Positions 57,548 to 64,000 of a stretch of DNA of 64,000 bases are shown piece by piece. The DNA comes from Alligator mississippiensis (Eukaryota > Chordata > Crocodylia > Alligatoridae), in contig NC_081827.1 in NCBI RefSeq assembly GCF_030867095.1, forward strand, positions 27,652,001-27,716,000, in the 5' to 3' direction. Position 1 is the first letter of the stretch. The number at the start of each line of letters is the position of its first letter. The notes beneath the pieces were generated by a model, which was given only the letters and a program-made list of their open reading frames with translations, was not told the DNA's origin and ran no database searches. The position numbers were made by a program, and so were the translations under genes.

Positions 57548-58521
57548 ATTAAGGAGTATAATTGGTCTCTAGTTTTTCTTTCTTGCCTTTCTTGAAGAGT
57601 AAGATTACAACGCCTCTTGTAAAAGCTTTTCCTGTCTCTCCTGTTTCCACTATTTTTCTTGAAGACTTTCACTATATCCCTCCTTATTCATGCCCAAAAC
57701 TTCTCATAAAATTCCACAGGTAGTCCATCTGCTCCTGGTCATTTCCCTCTTTAAAGATTTTTAAGCACTCCTCCACTTTTTTTAAGCTTATCTTTTCTTC
57801 TTTGCTTCTTCCTCTTCTTTCTCTTCAATTTCTTCCAGCAAAACCTTCATCTTCTTCGTGTCTATTTCCTTCTTCTGATATAGCTCTACATAAAATCTTC
57901 TCATTGCCTCTAAGAACTCATTCTGCTTTCCCACCTGGGCACTACCTTCTTCCCACACTGCTTTTAGTTCTTCCTTTCACCATCTTACTTCTAGATGAAA
58001 AGTACTGGGACCACTCTTCATTTTTTCCCACCCAGGGTGCTTGTTCTAAAAACATTTTCCTTCTCATCCCTGTTTTAAACCAGCTTTCTATCTCTTACCT
58101 TGTTTCTTCTAGTTCTTCTCATACCTGTCTTCCTTCTGCAGCTTCCTTTAGCAGCTCCTGCATCTTTCTTTGTAGCTCTCTCAACAATTTCATTCTTCTC
58201 CCCACAGTTCTTCAGCCTTTCTTCCTGAAGAATTCTCCTGTCCTCTTCTTCACCATCATCTACCATTCTCTGGTACTCTTAAAACATTTCTTTAGTGTTT
58301 TCCACCTCCCATACTGCCTTGTGTATGCTTGACATATCTCTAAACCTTGTAATATTCACACTTTTAACTTCTACACTCCCCTTCCTCTTATGGGGCTCTT
58401 ACCAAGACTCAGTTCCGCCTTCAGCATCCAGTGATTGCTAAATGCTACACATATGGTTTCTTTGTTCCTAATCTTTATGCCTTTTCTAAAGGAAATTTAC
58501 AAATACAAAATCAATTTTTCA

Positions 58522-58722
58522 TTATTTCTTTCTACTGAGGTCAGTTCCAGTGAAAACTTTCTCCTCTGCCCACATATTTGTTAGTGACGCTTCTTTAACT
58601 ATACTTGTCACCAATCTGGATGACCTGTCTAAAGTTCCATCTCCTCCTTCCCCTATTCTGTCACCTGCTTCTATTATCCAGTTGAAGTCCCCTGCTATTA
58701 TCCACAGTCTCCCTCTGACCAC
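58522..58722 (-). pseudogene. Tx1-like endonuclease relic
   Basis: RGRLWIIAGDFNWIIEAGDR contains the GDFN motif of LINE apurinic-type endonucleases. The frame is closed by stops on both sides. It lies about 1 kb upstream (on the - strand) of the reverse transcriptase relic, as expected for one ORF2. Confidence 0.75.
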
Positions 58723-58925
58723 ATAAACTGCTAGCTTTCTAAGGAGAGCTTTCCTCCCCTCCCACTCTGGGGTACATATAGCTAAAAACTTCTAATTTTG
58801 TTCCCCTGACTGATATTACCATTTGCTACAGTCTGCCACTGATGTTGTCTTCTACCTGCTGTACTTTCACCTCTGGATTCTTGACTAGTATTGTCACTCT
58901 GACCACTTTGTTCTCATTTGTCCTT

Positions 58926-58960
58926 GACCACCAAGGCAGTCCTTGACCACCAAGGCACCC
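58926..58960. repeat. Small tandem duplication (gtccttgaccaccaaggca)
   Basis: The 19-base unit ending ttgaccaccaaggca occurs twice in a row within the LINE relic. It probably arose by slippage. Confidence 0.75.
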
Positions 58961-59156
58961 ATAAGACATTTGCCATGTCTTTCAGTTGGAGAAAACAATC
59001 ATGCTGGTGAGGTTCTGCCTGCACCCCCAATATATCTAATAGTAACTTCACCACAAAATCATACCTGTTCATTGTCTATCCCTTCTGCACCCTGCCACAA
59101 GTTAATGTTGCCCTTATCCATAGTCTTCACTTCAGACCGGTATCCCATGATCCCTA

Positions 59157-60405
59157 CGACTCATAGATTCATAGATTCTAGGGTCGGAAGGGACCTCAAT
59201 AGATCATCAAGTCCGACCCCCTGCATAGGCAGGAAAGAGTGCTGGGTCTAGATGGCCCCAGCCAGATGCCTATCTAACCTCCTCTTGAAGACCCCCAGGG
59301 TTGGGGAGAGCACCACCTCCCTTGGGAGCCCATTCCAGACCTTGGCCACTCGAACTGTGAAGAAGTTCTTCCTAATGTCTAGTCTAAATCTGCTCTCTGC
59401 TAGCTTGTGGCCATTATTTCTTGTAACCCCCGGGGGCCCCTTGGTGAATAAAACCTCACCAATTCCCTTCTGTGCCCCCGTGATGAACTTATAGGCAGCC
59501 ACAAGGTCGCCTCTCAACCTTCTCTTGCAGAGGCTGCAGAGGTCCAGGTGCCCCAGTCTCTCCTCATAGGGCTTGGCCTGCAAGCCCTTAACCGTATGAG
59601 TGGCCCTTCTCTGGACCCTCTCCAGGTTATCCACATCTCTCTTGAAGTGCAGCACCCAAAATTGAACGCAGTATTCCAACTGCGGTCTGACCAGTGCCCA
59701 ATAGAGAGGGAGTATCACCTCCTTGGATCTGTTCGTCATGCATCTGCTGATGCACGATAAAGTGCCATTAGCTTTTCTGATGGCTTCGTCACACTGCCGA
59801 CTCATGTTCATCTTGGAGTCCACTAGGACTCCAAGATTCCTTTCTGCTTCCGTGCCACCCAGCAGGTCATTTCCTAGACAGTAGGTATGCTGGACATTTT
59901 TCCTCCCTAGATGCAGCATTTTGTATTTCTCCTCGTTAAACTCCATTCTATTGTTTTCTGCCCATTTGTCCAACCTGTCCAGGTCTGCTTGTAGTTGTTC
60001 CCTGCCCTCCGGTGTGTCCACTTCTCCCCACAGTTTTGTGTCATCCACAAACTTAGACAGAGTACACTTCACTCCCTTTTCCAAGACACTGATGAATTTG
60101 AAGAGTATCGGTCCTAGGACCGAGCCCTACGGGACCCCACTGCCCACACCCTTCCAGGTCGATACTGACCCATCCACTACGACTCTCTGGGTGCGACCCT
60201 CTAGCCAATTTGCCACCCACCGGACTGTGTAGTCATCCAAGTCACAGCCTCTTAACTTGTTCACCAGTATGGGGTGGGATACCGTATCGAAGGCCTTCCT
60301 GAAGTCTAAGTACATGACGTCAACCCCTACTCCTGCGTCCAGGCATTTTGTAACCTGGTCATAAAAAGAGACTAGATTAGTCTCTTCCGTATCTTCCTGC
60401 CATGC
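59157..60405 (-). mobile_element. Young CR1 3' half inserted in the Tx1-like LINE
   Basis: This is about 1.25 kb of well preserved CR1 in - orientation. Its 3' end carries the typical terminal short repeats (tcatagat/tcatagattc on the + strand at 59160-59178), preceded by gggtcggaagggacctcaat. The 5' border, near 60405, is where the coding similarity begins abruptly (TNLVSFYDQVTKCLDAGVGV). Low decay relative to every other CR1 here marks it as the most recent LINE insertion in the window. Confidence 0.93.
59248..60405 (-). pseudogene. CR1 ORF2 C-terminal half, one in-frame stop
   Basis: The sequence is readable in one frame for about 385 codons, from TNLVSFYDQVTKCLDAGVGV through the motif DFRKAFDTV, then GVP*GSVLGPILF, then FVDDTKLWGEV, and on to RRLDRHLAGAI. 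The only break is a TAG at 60127-60129 where CAG (Gln) is usual in this motif. The box reads FVDD in place of FADD. The lower 278 codons (59248-60084) have an uninterrupted Met-initiated frame. The element is 5'-truncated, lacking ORF1, the endonuclease and the start of the RT, so it cannot move on its own. Confidence 0.9.
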
Positions 60406-60463
60406 CACTTCTCGATCCTTTTCCAGCTGCTCCCACTCTGTCTCCTGCACTCCTCTGCTCCTG

Positions 60464-60690
60464 TCATCCCTCTGGCTTCATTTCTCTCATCTCTGCCTTC
60501 TTTGCCACCGTCTCTGTTGCTGTCTCTGCTATTACTCTTGCCTTCATCTTTTCTGTCTTTATTTCTCTCCACTTTCTCTCTGCCTCCAGACCTTCATTTC
60601 CACTCTTCATTTCTCTTTCCATCTCCAGGTTATCAGTCACCACTGCCATTGTTTTGGGCTTTGGGTTTCCCTCCTCCACTCTTGCCATCC
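60464..60690 (-). pseudogene. Probable ORF1 segment of the Tx1-like LINE
   Basis: A 74-codon frame starts MARVEEGNPKPKTMAVVTDN and is extremely rich in Lys, Glu and Arg (EMEREMKSGNEGLEAERKWR), consistent with a coiled coil. Its position upstream of the endonuclease on the same strand, with only the CR1 insertion between, suggests ORF1, but no diagnostic ORF1 domain can be seen. Confidence 0.45.
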
Positions 60691-61181
60691 CAACACTCCA
60701 TTGATCTCCTTTGCTGCCCTGAAGCCATTGATCAGGATCAGGACCTCAAACATTTCATCCAGAATCCACTGTCACCTCCGCTCTCAGCCTGCAGCACAGG
60801 ATTATTGTGGCCCCACTCTCCATGAGATGGAGCCAGACCAAGTTTCTCTGTACCTCATCTGCATATAAATTTTTGGAGAATGTCAGGACTCATGACAAGA
60901 ACACCCAAATCCAGTCATGGATGTATGAGTACCCAGAGTAATTTGCCTATATGCAAATTACTATGGGCATGTTTATTTCAAGGTCAGTGTTTTCAAATTT
61001 GCTCCTCACTTCCACTGGGTCAGACAGAGAAGAGTCTGAAAGGAAGGAATAGGGGGGAAAGGGCTGCATGGGGAAGAAACTGGGGGACCAGAGGACAAGG
61101 GCAAGGGCCACCTGACACCCCCAGACTTATTTTCCATGTTATGGCAGTGGGAGGGGGACAAATTCAAGGGAAACCTCCAAT

Positions 61182-61661
61182 ACTTAGATTCTATACTGGA
61201 AAATTATAACAAACTAGTCAATTGCCCATCATGATGATGGCAGGGGGGAGCGCTGCCACCCCTCCCTCCCCACCACACCACTGCCACCTCCCAGGAACAT
61301 GAGGGGCAGGGAGGGAGGGGGAAGGAAGCTTGCCCCGCCGTCCCCTCCCCAGCACCCCATGCTGCCACCACCTCCAAGGAGCAGAGCTGGTGGGGAGGGG
61401 TGCAGGCCAGCAGTGCTGGCCCCACTTCCCCACTCTGACCCCTTCATCGCCGCCATGATCCCACTCTGTTCCCACTGTCCCCCTCTGCGCTGCCACCTCC
61501 TGTCTGTCTGTGCGGAGCACTCTGATTGGCTGTTTCAGTAAGCATTGTGATTGGCTGCCAAGACAACCAATCAGAGTGTTCCAAGAGCATTACAGATGGA
61601 TAGACAGACAGATGGACTAAGCCCTTTATATTTAAAATTTTCCACATATAGAATCTAATTA
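61182..61661. repeat. Inverted repeat enclosing a GC-rich block
   Basis: The arms acttagattctatactggaa (61182) and the reverse complement of the sequence ending at 61661 (aattagattctatatgtgga) are about 25-30 bases long. Between them are 430 bases containing GC-rich sequence, attggctg/ccaatcag words and a short gatggatagacagacagatgg repeat. It lies inside the outer inverted ends at 55113/61720. Element class unknown. Confidence 0.55.
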
Positions 61662-63919
61662 CTGGGGGGGGGGGTTTGTCTTATATTCACAGTTGTGTTA
61701 TATTCAAGTAAATTTGGTAATTTTTGTTGCTCCTGACAGCTGTCTCTGTTACCCTCTAATAAATTTTTAAAGCTTTCTAAACTAATCGGTGAAGTATGAA
61801 TTTGGTTTTGGTATACCATTTCCATTGCTAAACTGTCTGTACTGGCTGCTGGATTAATTTGAATACACCTGCACAAAACAGAAGTAGTGATGAAACCCCT
61901 CAGCATGGTTGTTCAACCCACCACATAGAAAGCAAGACGACAAAGGGATTTTGCAGATTAAACATTGTGGAATGAAATTCACCTACAAATAAAATGCATA
62001 ACTAATTTATTTAATTAGCAACTATCTTTAAAAAATGTCTACTAATGAAGCTCATGCATTAATTCAGTTCATAATTTTTTAACTTAGATCTCGCAACTGG
62101 AGTGAACTGTTTACAAGTGAGCATTGTTCAATCTTGTTTATACTGTTCAGCTCCAACTTGGTATCTTACAAATATTATTCCAAAACGACAATGTCAGAGA
62201 TTCCAAAACAGTGTCTCACAGAATAAATAAAAATATTACCAGCATTATGTTTTCTTTTTCTACCTGCTAGCAAAATTACATGCTGGATTTACAGTACACA
62301 TTTTTGTCCGCTTTTTGTCCAGCAAAATAAAATACATTAAGTAGTATTCTCAACAATTTATTCAATGCCTAGTTATATTTTTTCTGGATATAAGCCAGTA
62401 GTCCTTTAAAAAAATTCTATGTATTATGAGAGTCATAGTCCAACAGAAATTTTTCCATACTACAGCTAACAACTCTGATTGGCTGTTCTTGAAGAGCTCT
62501 TTATGATCCCTTTTGGAGAACAGCAACCCCCACAAAACCTCATCTGAACCCTTGATTACTCTCAAATTAGAACCATTACTATTTTTAGTTTTTATGACCC
62601 TGGGAAAATAGTAATCTCTTATGATATTTAGAACATAATAGCTCACCTGTATGTGACATTTAAACCTGTATTAAGCCTTTTAGTGCGTCAACTACTGAAT
62701 TCATACTTTTGTGTTCTACCAGCTAAATAACATAGATACATGCCATGTCTTCAAATTATTTGCAATATATAGTACAAACACCTAAAAAAAACTCTCAACA
62801 AAGGAAGGAGAGGGGTGGAAGAAATGTGAATCCATACAGTGTTGTTGACTTGTGCCACAATCACTGACCTGTTATTTAGCTGAAACCTTCCCATAAATGT
62901 CATTCTTACTATTGTTTTTGACTGTTTGCAAGCTCATTAAATTTCATTCCATTTTCCAACAGCTCACACTAGTGGACATTTAGACAAGAGGACAAGATAC
63001 ATTTCCCTGGAACTGTCAGACAAATCTCATTGTTGGAATACATGCTGAATAATAATACATTCTTAAACCAAAAACTCGCAAATCAGTACAATACAGTGCA
63101 GAGTTTAATTTCTGCAAGGTCGTGTAGTAAAAGTAACAACTAGCAATTTATTTCATGTCATCATGTTATGGGTCTATCACTATTTCCATTTCAGGGTCTA
63201 ATAGGAACTCATAAATTTACTCCAGCTAAAATTTGGAAGCCAAGTATTATTCTATAAACATGTTTCCTACATCAGAAAAATCTAATTTTTTGTGCAGAAC
63301 ATGCTACTTCCCATCATTATTTCCTGTGTACAGGGACCTATATTTAGGCTTGTTCATAAGCATTAATAATTTAAACTAATATTTCTGGCATAAGACAGGT
63401 TCTGTAAATGTTACATGGCACCTCTGGAGTATGAAGAAATAATAAATTAGCCTTGAAAGTATCATCACATTTTACTAACACTTACAAAGAAACATCTCGA
63501 TGTGGAATGACTCAAACTTCTCTGCTCCCACCTGAATCAAGGAAAGTCTTCTAGATTCATAAAATAACCAATATGTATTAATAGAACAACACATCCTTGT
63601 ACCCTGAAATCTTGCAGGTTATTCTTTGGATAACAATGATAATTATTACATGCCTGTTCATAGGCTATAGCTGTATTATAGGATGTTAGGAAACTAACAC
63701 ATTACACACAAATATGCCAAAGGTGAACAGACTACTAAAAACAAAATCAGCTGGAATGCATCCATGGAGTCAAAAATTTAAAGTGCCTTCCACCTACAGT
63801 TTTGCAAGTGGAACTGAGAACAAAAGAAGCAATCAGTTAGTTGTGTCTATATTCTATCAGGAAAGCTCACAAATTTGTGCCCACAATTCTTTGTTAATTT
63901 ACAAAAGACTATAAAAGTG

Positions 63920-64000
63920 GGTAGACGAGAATAGGATGGGGTTCAACATAGACAAATGCAGGGTGCTGCACCTTGGGAGAAGGAATCCACAGCATACATA
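63920..64000 (+). mobile_element. CR1 ORF2 fragment entering from the right edge
   Basis: The last 80 bases encode VDENRMGFNIDKCRVLHLGR then RNPQHT, the CR1 segment just after the FADD motif (compare NNRMEFNEEKYKMLHLGRKN in the copy at 59.2-60.4 kb). The copy continues past the window end. Confidence 0.85.

Larger units (their letters stand above)
55513..60770 (-). mobile_element. Tx1-like LINE, decayed, interrupted by a CR1
   Basis: On the - strand, from right to left, there are a charged coiled-coil-like ORF1 segment (60464-60690), an endonuclease segment with IIAGDFNWIIEAGDRIGE (58522-58722), and a reverse transcriptase with VPGRRILETIRVIRDN, KMGFPDKFVSWIRLLYREAE and RQACPLSPLLFVCNMEPLAQ (56890-57547). 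A C-terminal region follows to about 55990. A T-run at 55513-55524 on the + strand is its poly(A) tail. The reverse transcriptase style (VPGR-I block, PLSPLLF...EPL block) is that of the Tx1/L1 group, not CR1. Many stops and frameshifts are present. Confidence 0.8.
55113..61720. repeat. Distant inverted ends enclosing a nested LINE complex
   Basis: TTACTATATTTGCTTGAATA (from 55113) and the reverse complement of the sequence ending at 61720 (TTACCAAATTTACTTGAATA) agree at 20 of 23 positions over the full match. They look like the two ends of one DNA-transposon-like element split by later insertions. No duplication was found at the outer borders, and two separate copies in opposite orientation remain possible. 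Confidence 0.5.
49028..64000 (-). other. COG5: COG5 intron (partial, at least 15 kb)
   Basis: Upstream of the exon at 48917 the window contains only repeats and unassigned sequence: a 62-bp duplication at 50351, a CR1 end at 51805, hAT elements at 52180 and 53042, the nested LINE complex at 55113-61720 and the start of another CR1 at 63920. The intervals 49.1-50.3, 51.1-51.8, 54.3-55.1 and 61.8-63.9 kb show no gene that I can recognise. Confidence 0.7.

Noticed and set aside
62362..62646. 94-codon - strand frame
   Set aside because: No domain, no splice context matching COG5 and no repeat family recognised; length is within chance for AT-moderate sequence.

Overview
This window is vertebrate nuclear DNA and is mostly intron. 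The dominant repeats are CR1-type LINEs and hAT-type DNA transposons, with a Tx1-like LINE and a pogo/Tigger-like element, and no Alu, B1 or L1 of mammalian type was seen. That, plus two recognisable amniote genes, points to a sauropsid. A crocodilian is my best guess and a turtle is possible; this is inference from repeat content, not proof.

Genes. Two convergent (tail-to-tail) protein genes are present. On the + strand are the last two coding exons of HBP1 (HMG-box transcription factor 1): 1497-1638 and 3695-3712, followed by a 3' UTR of about 1.1 kb ending near a polyadenylation signal at 4790. On the - strand are the last eight coding exons of COG5 (conserved oligomeric Golgi complex subunit 5), read from right to left: 48917-49027, 43874-43936, 42888-42991, 39932-40169, 29811-29887, 29144-29270, 26434-26513 and 5902-6016. 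All eight join in frame through GT-AG introns and end at a TAA stop at 5902. The same tail-to-tail neighbourhood exists on human chromosome 7q22. The 5' parts of both genes lie outside the window. HBP1 acts in the nucleus and COG5 at the Golgi; they share a location, not a pathway.

Repeats. Several hAT-type elements can be delimited exactly by 8-bp target-site duplications (1805-1990, 12432-13067, 27749-28395, 30336-31134, 37927-38385, 53042-54238; more loosely 52180-52481). A Tigger-like element with TA duplications (28406-28923) sits directly against one of them. A nearly full-length but decayed CR1 (about 21769-25275) keeps relics of an SGNH-esterase-like ORF1 and an endonuclease/reverse-transcriptase ORF2. 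A much better preserved CR1 3' half (59157-60405) is inserted into an older Tx1-like LINE (about 55513-60770), and both lie between a distant pair of inverted ends (55113 and 61720). GC-rich minisatellite-like blocks lie near 15 kb and 45.7 kb. A foldback repeat at 41.2-42.0 kb contains a hammerhead-ribozyme-like core.

I found no bacterial-type system, CRISPR array, rRNA or tRNA gene, and no convincing new protein gene. The points most worth following up are the frame-neutral 21-codon COG5 exon, the very short gap between the two gene ends, the hammerhead-like motif, and the nested or VNTR-bearing elements.
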